Source: Hordeum vulgare subsp. vulgare (lineage: Eukaryota; Streptophyta; Magnoliopsida; Poales; Poaceae). From it: a stretch of DNA of 64,000 bases. The stretch spans positions 511,549,225 to 511,613,224 of the forward strand of contig NC_058518.1 of the NCBI RefSeq assembly GCF_904849725.1, read 5' to 3'. The notes below the pieces were generated by a model. That model did not search any database, had not been told where the DNA came from, and saw only the letters and a list, made by a program, of their open reading frames with translations. The translations under genes and the position numbers were made by a program. Below are positions 34,676 through 46,431 of this stretch, in pieces; positions within the stretch are counted from its first letter, which is position 1; each line of letters opens with the position of its first letter.

Positions 34676-34825
34676 CTTATCTATAAAAAATATAAAAACG
34701 TTTAGACCACTATTTTAGGTATGAACTACATATAAACTAAAATAAGTGAATAAAAGCACTTAAACATTTATATACATCCGGTTCAGAAAAAGGTTGGAAC
34801 ATCTTATAATTTGAAATGGAGCGAG
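34676..34825. mobile_element. Degenerate Stowaway abutting the nested pair
   Basis: Starts right after the TA that closes the outer MITE and ends TTTGAAATGGAGCGAG before TA. Interior similarity to Thalos-like elements (AACATCTTATAATTTG near the right end) but the left end is worn. Confidence 0.55.
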
Positions 34826-36580
34826 TATAACTATAATTACGGCGGCCGTGCATGCAGTGTTTTTACAGATATGCTGCAATATGTCCCTCGCATCCCAGGC
34901 ATGCATCTTTTTGTTGTCACCAGACAGGATAATCAAAACTAATTCTCTGGATTTGGTCGGTTCTTACAGCACGATCTCGCCCCTTAACCCGCATCGCATG
35001 ACGATAATTAATGTAGTTCCCTAATTAATTACCCTGGAGCTAGCAGTAGCAAAGATAGTTAATCAACTAACCTGCTAGTTATTAACAGATCACTAGTCCC
35101 TTGATCACTCAACAGGAAACACAACAGCTGCTTGAATATATATGCTCTTTTTTTTTGGAGGGGAACTGATTGAAGATTTGGGATCTAGACGAAAGGATTA
35201 ATAATATTGCACCAAACCAAAATTTTCCTCCACATGCATGCATGGGGCGGTCAGGCTCAGACAATAATGCAGATGCAGTGCAGTGCTCAGATGAGATGAT
35301 TGGTTGTTGAATATGACTACGTAGCCCTGTCATAATAAAGTAACCGCCTGTATATGTACTTCATCTCCATGACATATGTATATACACAGTGTTGAACAGT
35401 CTGGCTTGCCGGTTGATTGTTAATCAGGAACGATGGATGCTGTCTAGCTAGTTAACATTTTGACTACTATATCGAATGATTTGACCGGTCCTAATCCAGG
35501 CCCAATCACACTCTCAGCCAGCTAGCTAAAAACATGTCTACATGTGTGCACCTGATTCACCAAACCGTCTCTGTCTGATGCATGCGATTAATTACTGAAA
35601 CCTTGCAATGCCCCATAGAGAAAAAAATTAATGAAATAGTTAACTAGAAGAGGTCAGAAGTAGACCGGGTGCATGCAAAGCAAGTTACGTACGTAGCAGC
35701 ATTGGAGCCATGTTCCCAAGATTTGGTGCCCTTAAACAACTAGATTTGATCAGGGATTAATTAGGAGAGGAGGAGGCCATGTGAGCGATGCCCTGCCTGC
35801 CAGGTCAGGCCTGCAGGTCCAGTGAGACACTTATCTGCATGCCATGCCACAGCTGCTGCTGATGATGAGATCCACAGATTAATTCCCTTGCACTGTTATT
35901 GGAGCAATTAAGAAAAACCAGTCCTGCTCCTTGATTAATCAGCAAGCGGTTAACCAAACGTGGTATATGTGTTTATTTGTGTGATGAAGAACAGTTTCAT
36001 TAATCTGGATAATTTATTGTGGCTCGAGAGGAGGCATGAGTAGGAAGTTTTAATTTTTTTCACATAGCTTTTAATGTCAGGCAGGGCTCAGCCTTGAGTG
36101 TAGAGTACAAGCTTAGACCAGGCTTTGGTCAGAGAATATTTATGCATAAGCACCTTTCTTTTTTCCACCAATGAAGTTATGAAGGCACTAATGCAAGATG
36201 AATCCCCCCTTGGTCCTGTCCTTGAATGAGGCATTATTATTCCAGGTATTTGATATTACTACTGCAGAAGGAAATTTCAGCAGGTAACCATAAGTTTTTT
36301 ATACTAGTGTAATTGCAGTTTCAGAGCTCTGCATGAGGCTAAACATGGAAATTAATGCGTATCTACTTGAATCAAGAGCAGGTAAGCAAGGAACAAAAAT
36401 GATTGAGCTGGCCAGGCTGTGATATACCTAAACCCAGGGAAATCTAGCTAGCCCCAAGAAGAGACACGCCCCACCAGCATCAGCAGGAGCTGTCAAGCAT
36501 GGCAAGAGCCAAGGAACAAGTGTGTGTTATTGGATAGTGGCTGCAGTGCAGGAGCATGTGAGCTACTGGCTTGGCTTAGT
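34826..36580. repeat. Non-coding duplicated block A3
   Basis: Matches copy B over 59075-60860 and, after two insertions in B, 61315-61383 and 62748-62890. The best preserved stretch (about 35640-35870 against 60475-60700) includes AGAGGTCAGAAGTAGACCGG, CCCTTAAACAACTAGAT and GTGAGCGATGCCCTGCCTGC. No coding frame. It contains empty-site equivalents for two insertions in copy B. Confidence 0.85.
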
Positions 36581-38520
36581 GTTGAGCCTCCCTTGACACC
36601 CCAGAAGAACATAACATAAATGTTGTTGGGGGAACAATCCTGAACCCTAAAGGAGTGGAGAAAAGCAGGTGGGGGTGCATGCACACCTGTCCTTACTCAA
36701 TGCACATATGCAGATCACTCACTCACTCACTCACCCCCCACCTGTGATGGCACCATTATTTATTCTCCTCATCAGATGCTTCACACACAGCCTTGGAAGA
36801 GCCACACATAAACATTGCTTCCAACTCAAGGCCTGGATGTACTTTGTAACCTGTGATGCATGCATGCTCCACCAGCCAGCAACCCATATTTTGTAGTAAT
36901 GTAATCAAGCAACCCCTGTGATTGCATGCATGACCTCAGTTGACAGCAGCATCATGTGATGGATTAATGTGCATCAGGATTAAGGGTCAATTGGTTCTTA
37001 ATTAACTGATATAAAATGCAGGGAGAGGGTGGTAGGCCTCAAGACCATAAAACAAGGGCTGGGGTCTGTGGTGAACTGGTTATCCTTTGGTTTAAATTTT
37101 GTTGTCACTGTCAGATGATTGGGCCTCAAGGGCTGTGCAGGGAAGGGGATCCGATGAAACACCGTAGCAAGATTATTGGCCAGACCAGGATCAGATTAAA
37201 AGCTGCATCCTGCATGCATGTGCAGGCTTAGTCCTTGCTACGGAGTAGTTGCTAAGTGACTAACTAGATTTTATATCATATATCTTGCTCTAGGAGCAGA
37301 TGAAACCAAAGTAAACTGAACAAGGGCATAGGAGTAGTATAAAATAATTAGCAGACTGTAATCAAAAGAACAAGTAAGTTTGGGCTAATTACTCCTAGAT
37401 TAGTTGCAGCTTTTCAGTTAGCATGTCATATGGGTTGTGCATGTATGTATCATGGTGACATGACTTGCAAGCACTAGAATAAAACGCAGGGCAGCTAGCT
37501 AGCTACTCCTAATCGATACCAACTGGTGTGTCTGTCTTGTTGACATGTGCTTCGTAAAGTGACACACTGAAAGTTGGGAGCTTGGCCTTTACCCATAGAT
37601 CTAAGAACTGTCGACATGACATGTTCCTCTCTCTACTTTTCTGTATGTCTTTTTTTTTCGTTGACACCGATCGGAGTTAGTCTGTGGACAATGATGCGGA
37701 AACATGACATCCAAAGCTAGCTGCAAATGTCTGGTAACATTTTGAACGGAATTAATGAAAGTAAACAAATTTGATGCAAATTTAAACAAATCAAACGATT
37801 TTCACTCAAACTTTGATAATTTCTTACATAAAACCAAATTATTTTTGTCGAGTGAACTAAAAAATAATCCTAAACCACCCTATACTTGACGGTGACCTTA
37901 TTCGCCAAGCTCGCAGTCTTTTTCGTTGGAGTGTCGGAGTCGGGCTTCGAGCGGTTGTAGGGCGCGGGGTCGCGTCAGGGCCTCACGGCTGCCGCCCGAG
38001 GCTGGTGTATGCGTGCAGTGAGGCCGTGATCGATCACCATGGACATGGGCGGCGGCGGCGGGAGGGGGAGGGGGGGTCGTCGAAGCCAGCTGCAGCAGTG
38101 GTCTCGCGGAGAGACCACTCCTAGCCTTACTACGCCATCTCCTCGCTAAGCCGGTAGAGACGACACTTGCTCGTCTTTGTAGTGGTCTTCGGCTGCGGAA
38201 AATGAATGGCCAGACTAGTACGCAAATGGATGTGTGGCTGCATTGGATGGCAAAATACGTTCTAACCGCGCGGACCGAAACGGATGCTAGGGGTTCAATG
38301 GACAGTAAATGTGGAAAAAAAAATTCCAGTCCCACTAACATAATGCATATCTTATTCCAGTACTATAAATTAACACAATGTATACATTTTGAAAAAAAAA
38401 TGTAAGAAACATTTCCTAAAGAAATTAAACTTGAGCCGCTAGAAAAACAAATTAAAGACCGACCCATCTTTTTTCACTTCTCTTCAAAAGAGCACGCTTC
38501 GATGCGTTGTCATGTAGATA
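36581..38520. other. Gene-free, largely element-free stretch
   Basis: No coding frame and few transposon hallmarks. A CTCA run lies at 36716-36734. Around 37900-38190 a GC-rich segment with a CCG-type low-complexity frame on the minus strand (TTPPPPPAAAAHVHGDR) looks like a decayed Harbinger or mariner passenger; this is weak. Confidence 0.4.
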
Positions 38521-38632
38521 TTTCATCCGTCCGAAAATACTTGTCTGAAAATGAATAAAAGTAAGTTTATCTAGAACTAAAATACGTCTAGATACATCTA
38601 TTCCCTCTATAAGTATTTCCAGACAAATGAAG
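38521..38632. mobile_element. Stowaway MITE, worn
   Basis: TTTCATCCGTCCGAAAATAC at the left, GTATTTCCAGACAAATGAAG at the right, TA on both sides (38519-38520, 38633-38634). Interior CGTCTAGATACATCTA fits the same subfamily as 42242. Confidence 0.65.
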
Positions 38633-39659
38633 TACCATATACAGTAAAGTAGTGATCTTACCGATTTTGTATTTTAACAGAGGGAGTATCACGCATCATC
38701 CCACCTTCAATTCAGATAGAATTCCTGGATAAATAGATGGATGGATAGGATAGGGTTGCTTTTGGGGGTGGTCATGTGTTGGGGCGTGGTCTTTGATCTC
38801 AAGGTTAATCATGCAAGCAAGCAATGGGCATTACATTGGCACGTGAGTGGGCCCACGTGCACGTTGGTGTTCCCCCTCACCACGTACTCCTGCTTCTCGT
38901 TCAAGCCTCAAGTGCAGTACGTGGTCAGAGACTGAGAGAGGTCACTATAGCTAGATGAAAAGTTGTGGCTGTGGATATGGTTAAGAGAGGAAGATGAGAA
39001 GATGAAGAGAAGACAAGGGAGGAGTGGCAGTGCCTTTTCATTCACGCACGGGACCCCCTCCCCTGCCCATGCCCATATCCACAAGATCACACAACCCTTC
39101 TCTTTTTTCTTTTTTCTTTTTTTTTTGCGGGATCACACAACCCTTCTCTTTAAAGGAAAAAAAATTACGTGTTATACAAAATAGCATGGCATGCACGTGG
39201 AAATATATTATTAGGGTGTTATAGCACGCTAGTATAACATACATATTATTAATAAGACATTGTATACTGATTAATTTAACGAAATAATTTCTTACACTCT
39301 ACAGCATGTTATTAGCGGCGCTATAGCGCGACTATTTTTTTTCGATGCTTCCTATGCTTGGGACACTCACACTCACTCACTCCAAGCTCATGATGCAGCC
39401 GTGCTGAAACTTATGTTGACATGCATGGGCATTGATTTGTGTAGCTCCAAAACGTGTGTGTGTGTGTGTGTGTTTTCTGCCTAAGCTCTGAAATGAATAC
39501 ATCAACAACAGCACTTCCCACTTTTAATTAGACACACAACAGATGATCTATCAGCAGCACAAACCGTGTACACATTTCGCGAGAGTAGATCTTTCTTTTT
39601 TTGCTGCTTTGCAGATTATGTCTATGTCTTCTCATTAATTAATGAAAAAAAAATGTACA
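38633..39659. other. Gene-free stretch with simple repeats
   Basis: No coding frame. Contains the poly(T) insertion at 39106-39130 and a GT run at 39456-39472. A G-box-like CCCACGTGCACG is at about 38851-38862, of unknown use. Confidence 0.4.
39106..39130 (-). mobile_element. Poly(A)-only retrotransposition insert, 25 bp
   Basis: Twenty-five bases, CCGC followed by an A-rich tail on the minus strand, are flanked by a perfect 21-bp direct repeat (39085-39105 and 39131-39151, starting GATCACACAACCC). This is what remains when a LINE-type insertion copies hardly more than the tail. Confidence 0.75.
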
Positions 39660-40757
39660 TTTTTTTTAGAAAAGAAGGTTTTCCTCCTGCCTCTCTGCAA
39701 CAACATGATGCATATGGCCACTTTATTAAGCAAGCAAACAAAGTTCGGTCCAACAAAGTCTCTGACCAAATGTAAGTAAAAGAAAAATGAAACTAAAAAT
39801 TGCCACAACCAGCATAATAGGCCTAGATGTCTACTCATCTATCCTACTAGTGGACTGTCATCCAAACCGGTTGAAGATATCCCGCGCAATCGTCTCCTAT
39901 CGGATAGACCCAGTAACCAAAGGCTCCTTGTTTTTCGCAGGAGTGAGTGACGATCATGTACGGATCAATGCAGCAGCTCTGTGAAGTACCTGCAAAAAAT
40001 GTATATTTGTATGCCTGTCAAAAACCATATCATTCCTACAGTTCCATATAGCCCACAAAAGTGCACACACTCCCATGCGTATGTGTCTAGCATTTATCGA
40101 ATCTACTCCATGTAGCCACGTTCCAAATAACGTGTCTATATTGTCCGGAAGCATAATATTAAATGCTATATGAACTGTCTGCCACAGAACTCTCGCAAGA
40201 GGGCAATGGAGAAAGAGGTGTGTAATGCTCTCCTCATTATCACAGAAACTACATCGGGTCGTACCCCCCAATTTCGTTTAGCCAAGTTATCCTTAGTTAG
40301 AATCACCTTCTTGTGCGCAAACCACATGAAGACCTTAATCCTTAAGGGAACCTTGACTTTCCAAATGTTTCTGGATATAGGGATATTAATATTATCAATA
40401 AGATTGAGATACATCGATTTGACTGTAAAAATTCCGCTCCTCGTAAGCTTCCAATATATCCTATCAAGTTCCTTCAATAAACATATATCCATGAGTCTCC
40501 TAACCAGATGTAACCATTCAGTCCAACGATGCCCTATCAAAGACCGTTTGAATTGTATATTTAGAGGAGTTGACTGCAAGATTGTGGCTACATAAGCTTC
40601 CTTGCGTTGCACAATATTATAAAAGGATGGGTATTGTGTGGCTAAGTGCGTCTCCCCCAACCACGAGGCCTCCCAGAATCTAGTCCCCTCACCATCTTCA
40701 ATAATAAATTTGGTTCGATGAAAGAAAGCAGATCTGACTCTCATCAACCCCTTTCAG
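39660..40757 (-). pseudogene. 5'-truncated LINE, C-terminal zf-RVT region and 3' UTR
   Basis: Minus-strand frames read GLMRVRSAFFHRTKF (start at about 40756), TRFWEASWLGETHLATQYP, then IWKVKVPLRIKVFMWFAHK and, after a frame change near 40260, CSFCDNEESITHLFLHCP, the Cys/His cluster of the zf-RVT domain that follows reverse transcriptase in plant LINEs. The 3' UTR runs to an A-tract at 39667-39660 (minus strand). The endonuclease and reverse transcriptase are missing, as is normal for 5' truncation. No clear target duplication was found. Confidence 0.88.
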
Positions 40758-40861
40758 AATGATGAATCATTGGGTCTTATCTTTACTTATGCTAAGGTCC
40801 TGGAATGTAGGTATTTATTATGCAAAATTTGTATTCACATTCCTTCTGTCTTTACTGACAG

Positions 40862-40939
40862 TCTAAACAACCACTTACTTAGACATGTATTCTTCAGCTC
40901 TCTAAACAACCACTTACTTAGACATGTATTCTTCAGCTC
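40862..40939. repeat. Perfect 39-bp tandem duplication
   Basis: Positions 40862-40900 and 40901-40939 are identical and directly adjacent (beginning TCTAAACAACCACTTACTTA). Non-coding. Confidence 0.9.
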
Positions 40940-41192
40940 TAAATAAAATGTACACATGGCCAGTGCCCTGCCCTGCACTGCATGCTATCCTTCTGTGTGC
41001 GTGAGCTGAGGTCATATCCCATACCTGATGATTTGCACTGATCATCTGTCGATGATGCTGTTGTTTCAGTCAGGTTTGTCATGTCACATGAAACGAATGC
41101 ATGCGATGCGACAGCAACATAGGTAGGTAGATTTAGCGTAGCTATTAGCTGGTTTTAGGTAGGTACTACGTACAAAGGGAGGGTCCTCCGTA

Positions 41193-42480
41193 ACGCATCT
41201 CCAACGCCGTCTCTTAATTCTTAAATCGTCCGCATCTGTCCGGAATCCATTGTATCATCCAGCACATACTCTATCGGTCCGTGAAACAGTCGGAACGTCT
41301 TGAAAAGCAAAGAGGAAGAAGGAGGGGTTGTGATTAGTTTCGGGAGTCTGAATCGTCATCACATAGAACTCTGACACCTGTGACCCACTCAAATCCTTCC
41401 TCCCGATCCATTCTCTCCATTTCGCTCCAGCTCTCCTTCCTTTGCATCCACACCCTCCTCTTCCGCCGCGTCGCTTGTACCCTCCAGCCGTTGCCTATTC
41501 ATTGCCTGATGTTGGCAACCCCTATACCCACGCGCCCCGCGTCTTCTCGCCTTGTACTACGACACTGTTCACTTAACATTAATCCGCAGCCAGGTACCCT
41601 CCGCCCCCATATCGACGCCTCCATGACGGACATCATGTCCGGTAGGTGTTTGGTCAAATGCCGTTGAGTTTACTTTCAAACTTCATATTGTGTTTAGAGC
41701 AATAAGAAGGATGGCATGGTATTCAATGAAGGGAGATGAGTTGTTCTGTGATGCGTGATTAGTCGTATGTGCGGACTTCGTAGCGAGGAGCAGAAGAAGG
41801 AGGGGGTCTTTTGGCAGCACGGTTTGCTTCATGCGCAAAAGGACATTGCGTCTTATGCCATGCACATCATTCATTAAGTCAATGTCAAGTCCTCGGTGTA
41901 TCGATGATACACCATCCAGAACTCCGTCATGAAGTATTGTGCCGCGGTTGATCGCTGGAGGCAACGTGACAATTGCGCGCGGCAGCCATGGAGATCGCTA
42001 CATGAGTGATTCATTCACTCACTTAATGTTTCTCTACGCGTTGTGTAGTCTATGCGCTGTGTATTACATGTCAAAGGGCAGACTATTCAGGTGCATATAT
42101 CGTTGGATGATACTCAAGGGGTAGCATGTGTGGGGTACCATGATCTATCCATGAAAAGCTTGCTGAACATCCGGCCAAATCTCATTGAATTTAAACTATT
42201 GTTATATTAGACATATTTGCATGCTACTGGAGTATTTTATACTTCATCCGTGTCAAAATTCTTGTCTTAGATTTGTGTAGATATGAAGGTATTTAGTCAT
42301 GTTTTAATATTTACATATATTCATTTTTAGATAAACCTAAGACATGAATTTTGGGACGGAGGAAGTATGATTTATGCTATTTTGTATCTGAATTTTGTTG
42401 AATTTCGTCGCGTTTGATAAAAATCGACCAGCTATTCGAAACTCGGTTTGGAGTGTATGGGGCGGCTACGGTTGGATGGC
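41193..42480. mobile_element. Possible Harbinger-like element remnant
   Basis: Opens with TAACGCATCTCCAACGCCGT, a Harbinger-like end, and continues with the GC-shift and short broken frames often seen in such elements. I could not find a matching right end. It contains a Stowaway at 42242-42365. Confidence 0.35.
42242..42365. mobile_element. Stowaway MITE, 124 bp
   Basis: CTTCATCCGTGTCAAAATTC and GAATTTTGGGACGGAGGAAG as inverted ends, TA at 42240-42241 and 42366-42367. Interior reads TTGTCTTAGATTTGTGTAGA and AAACCTAAGACATGAATTTT. Confidence 0.9.
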
Positions 42481-44040
42481 CGGTTCGCGGAGGGGGAACT
42501 TTACTGTAGCACGGTCAATGTCCTGCATGCACAAGCAAACGATTATACAGTACAGTGCGCATGCATGCCCAAAACCCCATATATGCTGGCTGCGCTTGCT
42601 GCATTATTTGCTTGGCCCTCTCACATTCCCATGTCTCTAGCAGGCAGCATATGCATGCATGTCATGGTACGCATCCATCTCCCGCTGTCCCTGTCCGACC
42701 TGTGACAAATGGCGCCGGCCGGCCGGCGTACGCCCTACACGTCTGTCCGTCCGTTGGATGGGTCAATCATCCAGCCAGCCTCCCTGTGCCGTGGCCGTGA
42801 GGGCACTGCATGCATGCTGCCCCCTACCAGCTCGACGCGGGGCCATGGCCGTCTGGCGATCTGGACCATCTATCGGTGACCGACCCCGACCCACAGCGGC
42901 CTTGATCGGCCGGTGCCGGGGGAGAAGACCCGTGCCTGCCAGGAGAAGAAACCCATGCATGATCCTCCTACATATACAGCCCATCCGGCCTCTCGTTTTG
43001 TTGCGACAATGCTAGTCATCTTGACACATGGCATTCTTTGTCAGGCAATGCAGGAAGAATCCTTCTTGACTGACTGACGATCGACGCCAAGGCTCCGTTT
43101 GGAACGCGCAGAAACTCCAAAGGAAGTTGCAGAAACTCCGTCTGGAAGCAGAAACTTCAATGTGTTGCACAGAATCCTCTTTCTCAAGCATGGATCTGTA
43201 GAATTATGGACGACTCGCCTTGCCTAGTTGCAAGGGAAGGTCAACCTCCCACATCAATGCGTGCATGTGCATGTGCATGGGCCATGCCATGCCATATTGC
43301 CATGGATCAAGTTGAAGACCTGCAGGAGGAGCTGACCATATGTCCGTATCTAATCCTAGGGAAGAAGAAGCTGACTGCATCCTGCACGCACTTGGCAGCA
43401 TCATGGGCATCTTGCTTGGCCTTCTTTCTTCCCATGATGCATGGTGGACTGGAGCTGGAGCAGAGCAGAACTGCACAACAGGAGAGTGAATGAGATCCAA
43501 CTCTGCTTGCCCATCATCATCTTCTCTGCAAGCCCATCCCTCTTGGTTAGTTCTCATAACAACTGGCAGCAAGATTAGAAAATGCAGCCCCTGCAACCAC
43601 AGGAGGATTCAGTGATCAACTGTCATATTTTGGGCATCTGCTCCAGTGCATAAGCCACAACAAGTGCTGCTGCCACATGCCTTTTTTTTTTGCCAGGACA
43701 ACGACATATACATAATTAAGATTGTCACATGACTGAAAGAAGGAAACATTACTACCGTTGGATTATAGATGGATTTAGGGTCATGTAAGACAACAATCCT
43801 GGTTAATCTCTAATGACCCATATGGATGTACGATAAATGATGGAAAGTTTAGTACCATACAACTACAATAATAAAAGTGAGATCCCTTTATAAAAGTTGC
43901 TCTACCACATGCCATTGAAAGTTTGGAAAGAGGATATGTACACGTGCGCTCCTCCTCCTCCTCCGTCGTCGCCCGACTCGTCACGATGCGATGCGAATGA
44001 GCCGAGCCGAACCTTATTTTTGCCGGTCAGAAATGGTTAA
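42366..44040. other. Gene-free stretch
   Basis: Short frames on both strands are GC-rich shadows without a recognisable protein. GCCGGCCGGCCGGCG at 42716-42730 and repeated GCATGC or ATGCAT words stand out. A T-run followed by GCCAGGACAACGAC at 43682 has no flanking duplication. Confidence 0.4.
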
Positions 44041-44088
44041 TTAATTGTGGATTTCATGGGCCTGGCCTAGGCCCATCTACCCAACGGC

Positions 44089-44097
44089 TTATATAAG
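44089..44097 (+). promoter_or_regulatory. TATA box of a probable Copia LTR
   Basis: TTATATAAGG lies about 270 bp before the gag start, followed by CT-rich leader sequence, as in an LTR promoter. The LTR limits and primer-binding site could not be identified. Confidence 0.4.
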
Positions 44098-44367
44098 GAG
44101 GGTAACCTAATCCATTCACTCTCTCCCTCTCTGTGCAACCTTAGCTCTCATCTATTGTTCCTCTCAGTGTGCCGTTTTCGGTGATCCCGTCTCGACGACC
44201 GCGTGTACAGTTGGTCAGGAAAGCAGGTGCCTCCGGAACCCTATCGTTCGAGATCATGCCCGGGAGAACGACAATAAGGTTTTTGGGGAGCGTCTCGGCG
44301 CGACTGCTTCCGATTTATCCCTGTCTCCGTCCTCCTCTACTTCTACTACTTCCCCTGGATCAACACA

Positions 44368-45489
44368 ATGGTTGACGGCGCTGCTGCGGCCAAGAGGAAG
44401 GCCACGGACGACGCCGAGGCTGCTGCTGCCGCCGCCTCGTTGGCCTCACCAACCGGAGGGTATGATTTGTTCATTCCCCATTTACCCGTACTCATACTAG
44501 TTGTATGTGCCATGTTCATCGATATTTCGGTTCTATATACTGTACATGCTAGTATGATTAGGTATCGGTATGAAGTGAATACTGTATTTTCCATGCTTGT
44601 TGTTTACTCGTGGATTAGTCTAATTGGGAAAGTGCTAATATTTTCAACAATCCAAAAATCTTATTTTAGGCACTTTTCGATTCATGGCTTCGCCGCTACA
44701 CTGAAACCGGAAAATTTTACCGGAACGCGTTTTAAGTGTTGACAGACGAGCACCACCTTGTGGCTCACAACTCTAAACGTGTTTTGGGTCGGTGACGTGG
44801 ATCCCGCAAGAACGATTTCTCCTAAACATGAAAAGGCGTTCAGGGAGGCCATCATTGTCTTGGTGGGGTCCGTTCTGACCATGATCGGAGACAAGTTGGT
44901 CGACACATATCTCCGTATGCGCATTGCCAAAAATATGTGGGATGCGCTCCAAGCTAAATTCGGCGCAAGCGATGCTAGAAGCGAACTGTATGCCATGGAG
45001 TAGTTTCATGATTACATGATGGTTGATAACTGTCCTGTTCTGGACCAAGCTCATGAGCTACAATGTCTCGCTAAGAAACTGAAGCTCATGCAGTGTGAGT
45101 TATCACACAAGTTTGTCATGGGTTGCATTATTTCAAAACTTCCTCCTGGATGGAGGAACTTTGCTACTTCTCTCAAGCATTTGAGACGTGAATTATCCAT
45201 TGAGGATGCCATTGGTCATCTAAGTGTTGAGCAGAACTAGAGAGCAAAGGACTCACACGTGAAAGTGGCAGAGGGTTCTTCTAACGCCAATGTGGTGCAG
45301 AAGAGTTTCCATAAGTTCAAGGGAAAGAACTCCGTCGAGCAAAATACTACCTTTAAGAAGAAGGGTAAGAGGAAAGACAAATAGAGAGATGGTTGCTTTA
45401 CTTGTGGTTCAGCGGAACATTGGGCAAACAGGTGCCCAAACAAGTACAAGAAGCCAAGAAAAGACTCCAAGTTTGTGAATGTGACTATT
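44368..45489 (+). pseudogene. Copia gag with CCHC zinc knuckle, broken
   Basis: Starts MVDGAAAAKRKATDDAEAAA. After non-coding sequence the gag continues near 44685 with FAATLKPENFTGTRF, then FWVGDVDPARTISPKHEKAF, MWDALQAKFGASDARSELYA and, beyond a TAG at 45001, FHDYMMVDNCPVLDQAHELQ and ISKLPPGWRNFATSLKHLRR (UBN2-type gag). Further in-frame stops lie at 45238 and 45382 and are followed by the zinc knuckle CFTCGSAEHWANRCPNK (about 45396-45446). The first exon-like piece and the later part suggest an intron or an insertion between 44461 and 44670. Protease and pol are absent because an LTR-like block starts at about 45490. Confidence 0.85.
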
Positions 45490-46431
45490 GTTGGGATCTA
45501 CCGTAGGTGCATCGCATACAAATTAAAAAAAATCTATGCATCCAAGAACATGCTATGAAGATGGATCATAGATCGTTACCACTAGACGCGCAGTGTCGTG
45601 CAGTGAAAGTAGAGTTATGGCAGCGTGTCCGCGAGATCCATCCCCTCCTCGTCCGATCTCTCTCGAATAGCTGGTCGTCGGATCCCACGTACAGGTTCGT
45701 CGGAGCGGTGCAAGTGCACCGCCTCTAATGGTATCCACACATGGAGGAGTAACACCGCGCAGCAGACTGCTAGGTCCAATCACACAGTCGACGGCGAGTG
45801 GAGGTAGCTAGTTGCAACACATGCAAATCCCTAATGACGGCGCCCATGCGAGCCCGTAATAAGAGTGCCACACCTCCACTATATATAGGCATCCGACGCG
45901 GGCTCAACTCTTGGGCCTTGCACGGATCCGTATGGAAGTTTCCCCGGCAGAATCTCTCTGCCGGAGAGCAAAAGGGACTCTCTCGAGGTTTCCGCCTTGA
46001 GACGGCCACACTTTATCCCAAAAGGTTGCTTATAATTATTTCTATGTCAAAACACACCATATAGGAGAAGAGGGACGTCAGAGGGCCAGTAGGGAGCCCA
46101 CAAGCCATTAGGGTGCGACAGGGAGGATGGTCACGCCCTGTTGGTTTGTGGCCAGCAGGTGGCCCCCCTTGATATATTTTTGGTCCAATAATTCTTAAAT
46201 ATTTTAGAAAAATCTTCGTGAAGTTTCAGGTCATTTGGAGTCTGTTGATTTTTCTGCCTTTTTCTCGGTTTCCCGGTCCATAATTCCAGTTTTAAGATAT
46301 TTTCCTCTTTATGATGTACCTTGCATATTTAGAGAGAAAATACATAAAAATTATACGATAATATGGAATAATGGACAAAAATAACACAAATATCAATAAT
46401 ATTTCATAATGCAAATTGAATATATCACTTA
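45490..46431 (-). mobile_element. LTR-like mosaic, mostly minus-strand Gypsy LTR
   Basis: The right part (about 45900-46431) in inverse complement resembles the Triticeae Gypsy LTR that starts TGATACGTCC: TGATATATTCAATTTGCATT, later CCTGAAACTTCACGAAGATT, and GCCGGGGAAACTTCC. The left edge, GTTGGGATCTACC at 45490, looks like the end of an LTR. No target duplication was seen. The left half may belong to another element. Confidence 0.45.

Noticed and set aside
36485..36530. miR169-like word (AGCCAAGGAACAAGT, and TAGCCAAGGATTAAGT in copy B near 62824)
   Set aside because: The match to miR169 stops after about ten bases and I found no complementary arm at a sensible distance for a precursor hairpin.
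36605..36640. miR395-like word in TGTTGTTGGGGGAACAATCC
   Set aside because: Only the GGGGGAAC core agrees; the rest of the mature sequence and a hairpin partner are missing.
38202..38405. Small plus-strand frame near a GC-rich island
   Set aside because: No similarity seen and it overlaps a probable decayed transposon passenger on the other strand.
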